Shown here one piece after another: positions 1-8,800 of a DNA stretch of 64,000 nucleotides (positions are counted from its first letter, which is position 1; every line of letters starts with the position of its first letter). The notes under the pieces were generated by a model, which searched no databases, had not been told where the DNA came from, and was given only the letters and a program-made list of their open reading frames with translations. A program made the position numbers and the translations under genes. Source of the stretch: a virus. The stretch is from positions 1 through 64,000 of the IMG/VR virus record IMGVR_UViG_3300043570_000570, one strand, 5' to 3'.

Positions 1-195
1 ATCCTTGTATAGATTGATTTGCTGACTGTCCAAATGAATAACAGTCTTAAGAACAACTACACGTTCTCTTGCTTTGATTCCCTTAAGGAATTCGTTATTC
101 AACTCCTTTAGCGGTAAGCTGTCTAGAGATTGTGAGTAGATACTTGGTGCCGTCAATGTCAGGCATAGTATCAAGAGCAATCTGAATAGTGTCAT
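1..195 (-). CDS. Exported spanin-like protein, partial (runs off left edge)
   Basis: The frame is open for 65 codons from an ATG at 193-195 to the window edge. The start, MTLFRLLLILCLTLTAPS, is a classic export signal: a short positive start, a leucine-rich core and a likely cleavage site near residues 20-21 (IYS-QS). After it come helical, charged residues. The gene begins inside, and in a different frame from, the membrane-anchored protein at 95-415 and overlaps it by 101 bases. This is the layout of Rz/Rz1 spanin pairs, in which an exported outer partner starts within the inner-membrane partner. A holin lies just upstream. The only early cysteine (residue 11) is in the hydrophobic core, so a lipobox is not clear. 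An exported lysis protein of another kind is possible. The C-terminus is outside the window. Confidence 0.6.
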   Translation of the reverse strand, partial: MTLFRLLLILCLTLTAPSIYSQSLDSLPLKELNNEFLKGIKARERVVVLKTVIHLDSQQINLYKD

Positions 196-415
196 ACTTG
201 AGGTTGATTTTTTCATAGTAACTAAATTGTTCATGTTTAAGTGTAGATAAAGAATCTACCCTACTGAGGAAACTTTCGTTGCGTTTCTCCATAGAGTCCA
301 TGTAAGACATAAATTTCTCTTCACTACCGCTACTTAAGCTTTGTCTTTCCCATAACAAAAAAGCTACTGTGATTAGTAGTAGCCCTATAACAATAACTTC
401 AATCTTGTTTTTCAT
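95..415 (-). CDS. Small inner-membrane protein, inner-spanin-like
   Basis: This 106-residue protein has one N-terminal membrane helix (about residues 6-22, IEVIVIGLLLITVAFLL), followed by a charged, mostly helical domain of about 80 residues rich in Lys, Glu and Ser. Such N-in/C-out proteins are typical i-spanins (Rz-like), which link the inner membrane to an outer-membrane partner and fuse the two at lysis. The start overlaps the end of the holin gene by 17 bases and a second exported gene is nested in its 3' part. The context therefore favours a lysis role. There is no family signature beyond topology, so the function is inferred from size, membrane segment and neighbours. Confidence 0.6.
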   Translation of the reverse strand: MKNKIEVIVIGLLLITVAFLLWERQSLSSGSEEKFMSYMDSMEKRNESFLSRVDSLSTLKHEQFSYYEKINLKYDTIQIALDTMPDIDGTKYLLTISRQLTAKGVE

Positions 416-818
416 TTACTTTATGTTGGTCGATTTTATCTAAGATTAACTGCAGTAACTCATTCTTTATGAACCCTGCCCTAGCTGCGTTCTTGAGTGC
501 ACTTATAAGCTGAAAGAGAATAAAAGGAGCACAGATAGTCTCACTTAACCAGAAAGTGCCCTCAAAGCCCTTCTCAATCATCAATATACCTGTAAGCATA
601 AATACCCACACCATTAAAGTTTTAAGCACGCTCAGAGCTTTATGTGTCTTAAAGCCTTCCATCTTAGTTCCTGCCCATACCCCAAAGAATCCATCTATAA
701 ACACAACAGCAACTACAGCTAAGTACTGTTCAGCATTATCTGCTCCTAGATTAAGGAAGTAAGCTCCTAAAAAAGCTAAGAGAGTTGTACCTGTGTATAA
801 GAGGAAAGAGGTCTTCAT
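399..818 (-). CDS. Phage holin (Phage_holin_4-like)
   Basis: This 139-residue membrane protein has about four hydrophobic segments (roughly residues 5-23, 32-49, 65-82 and 93-108) and a charged C-terminal tail. The stretch around residues 40-70 (VFIDGFFGVWAGTKMEG, then a Lys/Ser-rich turn and a second helix) matches the Asp-x-x-x-Gly pattern of holins common in phages of Firmicutes and Bacteroidota. Holins oligomerise in the host inner membrane and time lysis by forming holes. The stop overlaps the start of the spanin-like gene, and the start overlaps the end of an 82-residue gene by one base, so it is co-transcribed with the tail-tip genes. No endolysin is visible in this window. Confidence 0.75.
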   Translation of the reverse strand: MKTSFLLYTGTTLLAFLGAYFLNLGADNAEQYLAVVAVVFIDGFFGVWAGTKMEGFKTHKALSVLKTLMVWVFMLTGILMIEKGFEGTFWLSETICAPFILFQLISALKNAARAGFIKNELLQLILDKIDQHKVNEKQD

Positions 819-1066
819 TATTCAGTGGGAGGGAAAGGTGGGGTTACAACTTCAAACTCTGTGGGTTGTCCTAAAATTGGTGTAAGTGATTCATCAAAAA
901 CAATATACCAAAATTGCGGAGTGTTCAAATCTGCAAACTGATAATCAACCCAATTCTGGGTTATGTCATCAGGTGCAACAGGTATTCCGTAGTAAGTATC
1001 GCACAATTCCCTTGCGTTAATTGCTTCCTGTTCTGTTATGTATTGATATCCGTTAATAGATTGCAT
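818..1066 (-). CDS. Small tail-tip associated protein ending in PPFPP
   Basis: An 82-residue acidic, aromatic-rich protein of unknown family. It ends in VTPPFPPTE, nearly the same tail as the 77-residue protein at 1895-2128 (PAPPFPPSA). Both sit immediately downstream of a putative fibre gene. Its start overlaps the end of the 281-residue fibre gene by 14 bases, which implies translational coupling. Small proteins following a receptor-binding gene are often tail-fibre assembly chaperones or fibre caps. That role is inferred only from position and the shared tail. Confidence 0.6.
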   Translation of the reverse strand: MQSINGYQYITEQEAINARELCDTYYGIPVAPDDITQNWVDYQFADLNTPQFWYIVFDESLTPILGQPTEFEVVTPPFPPTE

Positions 1067-1898
1067 AATATGTATTAATGTTAGTATTGATTCCGCTAAT
1101 ATTTGAAGTTTGTGCCGTTGTGTAAAGAACTACCTCTTGAATTGAACCGTTAAATGGGTCATTATATTGGGTGTCACTACCGATTTGAACATCATTTAAA
1201 TTCGTTGTCAGTACCCTTGTATCATTTGTAAGTGATACGCTTGAATTATTCACTAACATTGAAATTGTTGTACTAACAGCGTTAATTGTTACAAGTTCTT
1301 GAACTAATGTTCTTGCACCATCGAAAGATTTCAAAACATCTGAATAAACTACCCTTGCATCGTTTCCTCCTGCCCCATAATATAAATAAGCAAATGCCGT
1401 TGCTGGTGTAATACTACCGATGGAAGTAATGGTTTGATAAGATGCTGAGTTATTATTAGATTTTGATAAAACAAAAAGCGTATTGCTTGAAGAAGTACCC
1501 GAACCAATAAATTTCATTATATCATTTGAGCCATCAAATTGTAAACATGGTTTTGAATTTACATTTATTATTGCACCACTACTAACTATTTGCGGCTGAT
1601 TTGCTGCTGTTGATTGCGTTGCGTTGTTTGCGTTTCCACTTTGATCGTACCAAGTAGTTACAAATCCATTTGTACCACTACAAAAAGTAGTTAAAGAAGA
1701 TGTATCTAAATTGCCAGAACTGAATCCAATATCCTGCTCTGTGTTGTCGCTTGACCTACGCACCCGAATAGCACTACCTGTGTAAGCAGTACGCAATAAA
1801 CGCACCGAATAAGCCGCCGCAGCCGATGGGTATAGGTCTAGCAGCAGGCTCGGTGCCAGTGTTGTTACTGAGATGGTATTTGAGTATCCTGTGATCAT
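1053..1898 (-). CDS. Putative receptor-binding fibre, arabinofuranosidase-catalytic-like/lectin fold
   Basis: This 281-residue protein has the run AYSVRLLRTAYTGSAIRVRR followed by a DIGF motif (about residues 29-58), then a TTWYDQSGN motif near residue 80. This combination resembles the arabinofuranosidase B catalytic (GH54-type) fold, which recurs in phage and Bacteroidota surface adhesins. The remainder is beta-rich and Ser/Thr/Asn-rich, as in concanavalin-type lectin modules. It may bind or trim host surface glycans at the tail tip; active enzyme chemistry is not shown. It overlaps both neighbours by a few bases. Local G+C is visibly higher near its 5' end than in the structural genes, consistent with module exchange. 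Confidence 0.6.
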   Translation of the reverse strand: MITGYSNTISVTTLAPSLLLDLYPSAAAAYSVRLLRTAYTGSAIRVRRSSDNTEQDIGFSSGNLDTSSLTTFCSGTNGFVTTWYDQSGNANNATQSTAANQPQIVSSGAIINVNSKPCLQFDGSNDIMKFIGSGTSSSNTLFVLSKSNNNSASYQTITSIGSITPATAFAYLYYGAGGNDARVVYSDVLKSFDGARTLVQELVTINAVSTTISMLVNNSSVSLTNDTRVLTTNLNDVQIGSDTQYNDPFNGSIQEVVLYTTAQTSNISGINTNINTYYAIY

Positions 1899-2128
1899 GC
1901 GCTAGGTGGGAATGGTGGGGCTGGTGGTGCGATATAATCACCTTCCGGTAAAGTTAGAATCCAATTCCAGGTAGGGTCGTTAACGATTACCTCTTTGTCC
2001 TGAGTAGACAGAAATAAGAACCAGACCCCATTAATATCTTGTACGCAATTAAAAAACTCATAGGGCGCATAAAACTGCCCTTGTATCTGTGTGTACTCCG
2101 ATTCCGAAAGTGTATATCCTATTGACAT
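1895..2128 (-). CDS. Small tail-tip associated protein ending in PPFPP
   Basis: A 77-residue protein, Trp/Phe/Tyr-rich, with an NGVWFLFLS strand in the middle and a proline-rich C-terminus (IAPPAPPFPPSA). The C-terminal PPFPP and the general layout recur in the 82-residue protein at 818-1066, so the two are probably related. Its stop overlaps the next fibre gene by four bases, and the HNH gene upstream overlaps its start by ten. The function is unknown; a fibre chaperone or cap is a guess from position. Confidence 0.55.
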   Translation of the reverse strand: MSIGYTLSESEYTQIQGQFYAPYEFFNCVQDINGVWFLFLSTQDKEVIVNDPTWNWILTLPEGDYIAPPAPPFPPSA

Positions 2129-2883
2129 GATTTAAGATTATTAATTATTTCTTTGAATGTATTGCTGTCATAACTGCCTCTCGCTTTGTTTGCCCATACA
2201 CAAACGAATTGAACGTTGCCTTCTTCATAACCCAAGTCATTCTGTATTCTGTCCAAAGATAATAAATATGGATTAGATGTCATTTCACGTTTTTCATTAT
2301 ATGTCTTGGGGCAAAGTAAACCACCCCCAGTCAAAGCACATTTATAATTTTGCGATTCTAAAACGCTTTGCAAGTACTCGATACTTACATTGAACGAGTA
2401 ATTTCTTGACTTTGCATTATACCTCCATCTACCAAACAAAGCATTGTGAATGTCTTGCGTTCCACCCTTATTACAATTCCTTGGCTTCCTTTTCCCGCTC
2501 GCCCATGCTTTTACCGAGGACGACCCACTTCCTTTCAACCTATCAATACCATTTCTATCTAATAATAAAATTACCTTCTCATTAGATACCTTGTACTTTC
2601 TGACTAAATCTGTTTGAGTTGCTCCATTTCTATAATCCTCACACAACGCATCCTCATAATCAAACTTTAATTGTTTGATGTTGGCGTACATCTCAGATTT
2701 ACCCATCATTGGTACGCCTTGCATTTTTAACACTCTGCGAACTCTGTCTGTGGTTGCGTTCAAATCGGTTGCAATTTGCTGTACGGTTTTCTTTCCATAG
2801 TTGCTTACAATGTAGTTTGCATCTAATGGTTTCATTGTTGACCATTGTCTTCCCATATCACAAATATACAACAGTGTAGACAT
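2119..2883 (-). CDS. HNH homing-type endonuclease with HTH repeats
   Basis: This protein has up to 254 residues. Two helix-turn-helix-like segments (about residues 31-57 and 87-113, each with the pattern of a sparse HTH ending in a Gly) precede a nuclease core. The core holds CALTG (182-186), SLDRI (209-213, with DR in the first-His position) and GYEEGNVQFVCVWANKARG (218-236), the pattern of HNH enzymes that recognise and nick DNA during homing. The real start may be Met10 or Met17, since the first nine residues look non-conserved. It is wedged between two tail-fibre genes without a promoter of its own, as expected for a free-standing mobile endonuclease that drives exchange of the surrounding receptor-binding genes. 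Confidence 0.75.
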   Translation of the reverse strand: MSTLLYICDMGRQWSTMKPLDANYIVSNYGKKTVQQIATDLNATTDRVRRVLKMQGVPMMGKSEMYANIKQLKFDYEDALCEDYRNGATQTDLVRKYKVSNEKVILLLDRNGIDRLKGSGSSSVKAWASGKRKPRNCNKGGTQDIHNALFGRWRYNAKSRNYSFNVSIEYLQSVLESQNYKCALTGGGLLCPKTYNEKREMTSNPYLLSLDRIQNDLGYEEGNVQFVCVWANKARGSYDSNTFKEIINNLKSCQ

Positions 2884-2888
2884 ATTTG

Positions 2889-3692
2889 TTAAACTACTTG
2901 GCGAGCGAGGGTTGTGTTAAACGCTTGCACTGCGGTGTAAAAGTTGGATGCTTGGGTGTCGGTCAAGCCATCACCGATTGAAGCAAATGCAGTTTCTTTG
3001 GTAGAAAATAAATTCGCCGTTCCGCCTTGGTTAAAACATCCTAAATAAACATTGAAACTATTCATACTATTAGAATTTTTAGTTAATGTTTGGCTAACGT
3101 TATTTGTATAGTATTTTTCTTCAGTGCTTACAATTCTGCTACCAATTAACATACCCAAAGTAGGGCTCATTGCTGATGTTCTGAGAGTTTCTGGGGCATT
3201 AATACCACTGGGTGCGATATTATTCAAATTCATAATTAAATAAAACGCATCGGTTGCACCACCAATAGAACCAATATCTACTTGTACGCCTACTATATTC
3301 GTTCTTGAGTAGTAGGAAAGGTGTGCATTGTCCAATGTAATGTTTGAACTTGGAACAAATCCAGTATTCATAAAAGCACTTGCACCGTTTGGCGTTGCGC
3401 CCGTACTCGCAAAAGTCCAACCGCTTGAAAAACTACCCGGAAAACTTGCACTCTTTAAGTTTTGCGCACACGCTGCCGCACTTGCTCCGACCATGGGATA
3501 CACAGCACGCATGGCCGTCCAAATTCCTGCGGCCTTCATGTCTAAAACCAGTTGGTTAGTAGCCGTCTGCTCTGTTCCGGTTAAGGTCCCGCCGGCTGCT
3601 GTCACCCTATCAAAGAATGCCTGAGCATCGGGGTCTATAGTAGGCCCAAAACCAGCTTTTTGAAATCCAAAGAATGATGGGACTGCGAACAT
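2889..3692 (-). CDS. Putative tail-tip/fibre structural protein
   Basis: A 267-residue protein. The N-terminal 60 residues are helical (IDPDAQAFFDRVTAAGG then TNQLVLDMKAAGIWTAMRAV), a module that recurs in Bacteroidota phage tail proteins. The rest is a Ser/Thr/Asn-rich beta domain, probably a jelly-roll or lectin fold for host binding. It lies directly downstream of the 530-residue fibre (one base apart) and upstream of the HNH gene. The N-terminal coding part (about 3420-3660) is close to half G+C, well above neighbouring virion genes, which suggests recent acquisition. No enzymatic motif was seen. Confidence 0.55.
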   Translation of the reverse strand: MFAVPSFFGFQKAGFGPTIDPDAQAFFDRVTAAGGTLTGTEQTATNQLVLDMKAAGIWTAMRAVYPMVGASAAACAQNLKSASFPGSFSSGWTFASTGATPNGASAFMNTGFVPSSNITLDNAHLSYYSRTNIVGVQVDIGSIGGATDAFYLIMNLNNIAPSGINAPETLRTSAMSPTLGMLIGSRIVSTEEKYYTNNVSQTLTKNSNSMNSFNVYLGCFNQGGTANLFSTKETAFASIGDGLTDTQASNFYTAVQAFNTTLARQVV

Positions 3693-3693
3693 A

Positions 3694-5286
3694 TTATAGT
3701 GATGTGTCTCCGCCTAAAATTGCCAATACGTTGGTGTACTTGATGATGCTTACCACTGAGTACTGTCCGTTGTTCTTGCTGTGTCCCTGTCTGTTTCCGA
3801 TAACCAATCCACCCGTACCTGCAATGCTTGAAATTGCAGCGTCCAACTGAATGAGCGTTACGTTAAACCCACCGGGAAGTGATGCGTCAAATGTAATCGT
3901 CAAGGCACCTGTCAACGCAATTACACTTGAGTTGTATGTAGCAGCGTTAGCTGAGTTAAGAGTTAAGTTAACTGAAGTACTTGCTTGGTTGGGGACAAAA
4001 TTATTTAATACTGATCCATTCAAATTTAATCCCTCGCCTATTTTAGTTACACCTGTTGCGCGATTTACCTCTAAAGGTGTACCCAACAAAGTGCCAGCAT
4101 CGTTATAGCGTCTTAAAACAAAGTTACTACCTGCATTAGATCCGCTTTCTGCTACGTTGTTACTATATAAACCCCAGCGCTGTAAACCAGCAGTACGGAA
4201 AGTAATAATTTTGCTTTGACCTGCATCGCCATCAATTACTTGACGAGTAGTACCGGCTGCTACTTTTAAGTGTAAAATACCTAAAGGCGCAGCTATACCT
4301 AATCCCAATCTTTTATTGGTATCGTCCCATATAAAATTAGGATCTGAATCAAAAGCCCCAGCGTTGTTAAACTGTACCTCGCTAGTAGAACCTGCTGGCG
4401 TTCCAGATACCACTAAATCACCTGCGCCCAACACAGAACTACCATTAATTGTCTTAATGTTAGTACCAGATACTAGCGCGGCCTGTTTGCCGTTGAATGT
4501 GCTCCAGTCGGTGCTTGTAAGAGCTCCTCTGTTGGATGCAGATGCGTTAGGTACATTTAAGGTAATGACAGGAGTAGTCGTGCTGTTGGCAACCGTAGAA
4601 CTCAAATCTGTTCCAGTAGTTCCTAGAGTCAGTGCCGATACGTTAGTAACGGTTCCACTTCCTCCTCCCCCACCTGTAGCGTTGATGGTTACAACGCCTG
4701 TTCCCCCTACCGGAGAAATAGTGACGTTAGTACCTGCTACAATCTGAGATACGCCACTTGCACCACCACCACTATACTGTGGGATGTTTAATGTACCACC
4801 AACCAATGTGGCCGCGCCACTTGTGCCGGTAGTAGTAAGCGTTAATGTTTGCTGCTTGCCATTCAATTGTGTTTGAATATTGTCGCTAAGTCCGTTTAAA
4901 TAGTCAAACTCAGCATTGCTTATTACACCACTGCTAATTTTAGCAGCGTCAATGCCTGTTGGCAAGTCACTAGCGGCTAGGTCAGCACCTGCTGTAACTA
5001 GTCCTTTTGCATCGTACGTGATCTTTGTCTTGGTGGCTCCTGTAATTGCAGCGTTCTCATCCACTTTCAAGTCTAATGCAGTTTGAGTTGCAGTTGATAC
5101 AGGTTTATTTGCATCTGATGTATTAGAAACGTTATCTAATGCTAATGCAACCTTCAGTTGACCTGGAGCTACTTTCTTTGTCTCTCCTACACCTGCTGCT
5201 ACACTAACATCTACAATTGGTATCATGTCATTGCTGACATCGATACCTCCAATCAGAGCTAGTTCGGTTATTTTTTGATTTGCCAT
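3694..5286 (-). CDS. Tail fibre protein
   Basis: A 530-residue fibre-like protein low in charge and rich in Gly, Thr, Ser, Asn and Ala. The N-terminal 60 residues (MANQKITELALIGG, then DVSNDMIPIVDVS) are the usual fibre-attachment start that organises trimers. The middle holds repeats typical of phage fibres: SDLPTGIDAAKISSG, FDYLNGLSDNIQTQLNGKQ and later STDWSTFNGKQ. It continues with a glycine-rich turn region and an LGLGIAAPLGILHLK peptide-type repeat. The last 90 residues form a beta-rich head. It probably trimerises at the tail tip. It is followed closely by the 267-residue protein. Confidence 0.75.
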   Translation of the reverse strand: MANQKITELALIGGIDVSNDMIPIVDVSVAAGVGETKKVAPGQLKVALALDNVSNTSDANKPVSTATQTALDLKVDENAAITGATKTKITYDAKGLVTAGADLAASDLPTGIDAAKISSGVISNAEFDYLNGLSDNIQTQLNGKQQTLTLTTTGTSGAATLVGGTLNIPQYSGGGASGVSQIVAGTNVTISPVGGTGVVTINATGGGGGSGTVTNVSALTLGTTGTDLSSTVANSTTTPVITLNVPNASASNRGALTSTDWSTFNGKQAALVSGTNIKTINGSSVLGAGDLVVSGTPAGSTSEVQFNNAGAFDSDPNFIWDDTNKRLGLGIAAPLGILHLKVAAGTTRQVIDGDAGQSKIITFRTAGLQRWGLYSNNVAESGSNAGSNFVLRRYNDAGTLLGTPLEVNRATGVTKIGEGLNLNGSVLNNFVPNQASTSVNLTLNSANAATYNSSVIALTGALTITFDASLPGGFNVTLIQLDAAISSIAGTGGLVIGNRQGHSKNNGQYSVVSIIKYTNVLAILGGDTSL

Positions 5287-5288
5287 AA

Positions 5289-5426
5289 TTATACTTTAAC
5301 TGTAGTTATAATTTGATCTCCTGATTGTAATAACAAGAAGTCTCCATCTTGCTTAGTCAACAAGCCAGTAGTTAAAACAACTGGTTTAGTGTTCCTTTTA
5401 AGGATACTTAAGAATATACCAATCAT
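5289..5426 (-). CDS. Small ORF (45 aa) between tail genes
   Basis: An ATG at 5424-5426 overlaps the stop of the 100-residue gene by one base and opens 45 codons ending at 5289: MIGIFLSILKRNTKPV, then VVLTTGLLTKQDGDFLLLQSG, ending ITTVKV. The TTA/CAT coupling, the lack of any other gene in the gap and the start of the fibre gene three bases later support a real gene. It looks like a beta-rich mini-protein with a short hydrophobic start. The function is unknown; a small tail-tip component is likely from context. Confidence 0.5.
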   Translation of the reverse strand: MIGIFLSILKRNTKPVVLTTGLLTKQDGDFLLLQSGDQIITTVKV

Positions 5427-5728
5427 TACTTGTACGCAATTACACTACCTGAAGAGATAGCAAAGCCAGTAATTAGTCCTCCAGGGATAAATGCCCCTTG
5501 AACAAAAGTTACACCACTCATACCATTGTTAGACAACTCAGAAGCACCATTGACAAGAAATTCTGTGAATACAGTATCTTCTTGTACTACTAGTGCACTG
5601 TAGCGTACGTTTGATACAGTACCTGTGCCGTGGCGTTTAAAACCTCCTGCACCTACTGCAAGACCTGAGGTAGAAGCTATTTGACGAAGCTTCTTTGAAT
5701 GTTCTTTAAGTAAATCATTATTTTCCAT
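5426..5728 (-). CDS. Small putative tail-tip protein, first gene of fibre operon
   Basis: A 100-residue protein with a short helical N-terminus (LLKEHSKKLRQIAST) followed by a Gly/Val/Ser-rich beta domain. It is the first gene after a Bacteroides-type promoter at 5811-5840 and after a leader with four copies of a 10-base repeat, so it heads the tail-tip, holin and spanin transcription unit. The N-terminal helix could dock it to a trimeric tail component. Its family is not recognised. Confidence 0.55.
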   Translation of the reverse strand: MENNDLLKEHSKKLRQIASTSGLAVGAGGFKRHGTGTVSNVRYSALVVQEDTVFTEFLVNGASELSNNGMSGVTFVQGAFIPGGLITGFAISSGSVIAYK

Positions 5729-5768
5729 AATCTTTTATAATCTTTTATAATTTTTTATAATCTTTTAT
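5729..5768 (-). repeat. Four 10-bp tandem repeats in 5' leader
   Basis: The plus strand reads AATCTTTTAT four times in a row from 5729 (the third copy has one change), directly upstream of the ATG at 5726-5728. On the transcribed strand this gives repeated ATAAAAGATT units. It lies between the promoter at 5811-5840 and the start codon, so it is part of the mRNA leader. Confidence 0.8.
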
Positions 5769-5810
5769 ATTATCTATTCGACTTTAAGTCCGACCTAAGT
5801 CCGAGTTTTA

Positions 5811-5840
5811 CAAATTTACCTTATTTAAAAATAAAGTCAA
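5811..5840 (-). promoter_or_regulatory. Bacteroides-type promoter for tail-tip/lysis operon
   Basis: On the minus strand TTG (5838-5840) is followed after 19 bases by TAAATTTG (5811-5818), matching the -33 TTG / -7 TAnnTTTG pattern of Bacteroidota housekeeping promoters. Downstream, the leader holds two copies of TCGGACTT three bases apart and then the AT-rich tandem repeats before the 100-residue gene. Confidence 0.7.
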
Positions 5841-5853
5841 GAAACTAAAGAGA

Positions 5854-8800
5854 CTATTTTCTTCCAGTTTCTGAGTATATATCTACAAGAGAAGATGTAC
5901 GTTCTTTTGACTCAGATCTTTCGTTTTGTAAAGATTCTATTTTTTCCAAAAGATTTTGTTTGGTATCTAGATCTTCTACGTAATCTAATTGTCTTTCTAT
6001 AGATTTAATTTGTTTACCAATAGAGTTTACAGATCTTTTTTCTGACTTTAAATCAGCATCTAGACTGCTTATATACCACTTAGGATTATACTTTTCATAC
6101 TTTCTAAATAAATATTCAGGATTTAAAAAATAGTTTATAGAAGCGTTTAATCCAAATAGTTTTTGAATACGTGCAGATATTTCCATATCTCCTTTAAGTG
6201 TAGGATCTGGTGGGTATCTCTTAGGATTAGAGATTTTTCCGCTTCTGCTTCTTGGTACATATTCATCAAAAGGATTTGCATCATCAAAAGGATTTAACAT
6301 CTCTATTGTAAGTTTTACAGCATCAGTAGCTCCTGAAAAAGGAAGAAGAACGTTTCTATTAAGATAGTATTGAGCAAAGTTTTGTCCATCTACGTTATTT
6401 TGAAATCTAGAATAATAGATAGACAAAGGACTGAATACAGGATTTAAACTGTTTAATTCATCTTCAATCATTAATAAGTTGTAAAGTAAAAAGTATACAA
6501 CATACATATCTTCTTCATCCTCGTCATCATATCTTATACTATTTAGTATTGCAGAGACTGCCATAATAACAGCTAAAGCAAGCATATCTATTGCTGCACC
6601 TTCTGCTTCTCTTCTTTCTGCAGGAGTCATTAAGTTTCTAGTAGCAGGTAATGAAAAATTGCTTTGATACAAAAGCTTAAGTGCTTGTACTACGGTTACA
6701 TAAAAACCTTGAAACTCTTCACCCGATCTTGGGTTAATAGTTCTACCTACTTTAAATCTTCGCATACCCTGGTAAGCAACCCATCCCTTCATGTTTCCTA
6801 TAATTCTACCTAGAGTATAACGACTATACTCTCCTTTGTCCATAGATCCATAAGCACCTTGAATAGCAGCATTGACGTGATTAAGTTTACCTCTGTAATA
6901 CTGTTCTATTTTTTGAAATCCTTCTTGGTCTACAATAGTATCCTTAGGAACAAGAATTCCATCTTTAAAATCATAAGCTTCAAACAAAGGAACTCCTTCA
7001 GGTTTATCTGTTAGAGGAATTAAAAACTGTTGCGAAAGTGCTTCTGCTACTGCACTCCTCATTTCAAATTCACCAAAAGTTCTAAAAAATCCTAAGAAGT
7101 TAAAAGGATTATACTTACGATACTTACCTAATTTCGAAATAAATAGTTTACGTCCTGTTTCACTTAGTTGATCTTCAGGCATAACATTAAAGTATCTCAT
7201 ACGAGAGATATATTCAGAATCTCTACCATCCTCTACTTCTGACTGGAATAAGTCTGCTATGTGAACAGCATTTCTACCCATAGCTTTAAAGATTTCTTTA
7301 CGGCTTAATCCATAAATACCTGCTTGTATAAACACGTTAGCAGATCCTGCCATAAAGTTTTTTACACTTGATGGAAGACGGTAAGCAAGAACAATAGGAG
7401 AGTTGGCAGACAATGCCATATCAAGTACTTTCTCTACCATTCTTCCTGCTTTATTGTTTACTAAGAACTTACGACTCTTACCCTGTAACTTACGTTCAAA
7501 CAAGTTATTAATCATCTTCTCAATCTTAGTACCAGGCAAAGACTCTTTTAATACATCCTGCATACCATAGATATAAGGCATTACTTCATACGCTTCTTTA
7601 AATCTAATCAAATCAGCTCCATACATTGCAATACTATTGAGTATGTTAATACTCATCTTATCAGCAGGAATAGGTTTATTATACTTTAAGTAAAGTTTCT
7701 TACTTACTTTTTGAATAATAGATCCTCCTTCTTGACTTCTTGCAGTCTCCTCATCGTCTTCAAAAGTAGCTTTGTCCCAAATTCCTTGAAAAGTGGCACC
7801 TATTTTAGACTTAAGAGTACCCATGTTAGTATTCTTTAGAGCCTTCTCTGCAGGATCCATAAGTACGCTAGGTAACTCTAAACCTTTCTTAAGATTCATA
7901 GGAGTACCTTTCTGTAGATCTAAGTAAACATCGGTTATTTTCTTAAGGATCTCTTTTTCTTTAGCGTCTAACTTATCATACTCTTTATTTCTATACTCAG
8001 TTTTATCAGTACGTAAAGGAACACGTTTACTATACTTTACATTTTTGATATCAGCCCTTACATACTTAGGATTAACAGCAATAGTATTCCACCTAAAAGA
8101 AGGAGAAGTATCCGTAATCAAGTTTTTATCTGTAGGTTCTGTTGACATCCAGAAGTATAAAGGTTCATCGGATAAAGTCCACATTTGGTTATTTTCATCC
8201 CATACATTTACTTTTTTATGATTTTGTTTATACCAATCTGTTTTTCTAAGTTCCTTTGTAGCATCAACCTCTAACAAAGCATCGTCTGCTTGGTCTTGAT
8301 AGCGTAAACTATTTGTTGCAATCAAAGAAGTCTTGATTAAATTTAACTTACTTGTATACTCTCTAACATAGTCAGGAGTGTAGACTTTTTCTTGGATGTC
8401 TCCAAAAGAAGAAAACAAATCTTTAAGATTATCTGCATCTTCTTTAGACATATCTACATCTGTTTTATAAGCAGTTTTAATCTTTTCTATCTCTTCTTCA
8501 TACTCTCTAACAAGACCAGCTAAGTTAGAAGGAGTCCCATCTGGATTTGGTGAAGCAATCTTAGAACCTTCATAAAAGTTATCAGAGTTCTTATATCCTT
8601 TCAATACTCCAAAAATATCATTCCACACCTCATCCATTCTACGTACTCCAGAAGGGGCAGGATACCTAGATTGAATAATGGTAATAGCATCTACAATCTC
8701 TTTTCTTTGTTTATAAAAGTCAGGACTAATTTTTCTTACACAGTTATTTGCTTTCCATAAATCAAACTGTTTCTTGTAATATTCTATAGTTTGCTTCTTA

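Noticed and set aside
4316-4747. Plus-strand 143-codon frame in the tail fibre gene
   Set aside because: An antisense shadow of the Gly/Thr-rich fibre; no promoter or ribosome binding site.
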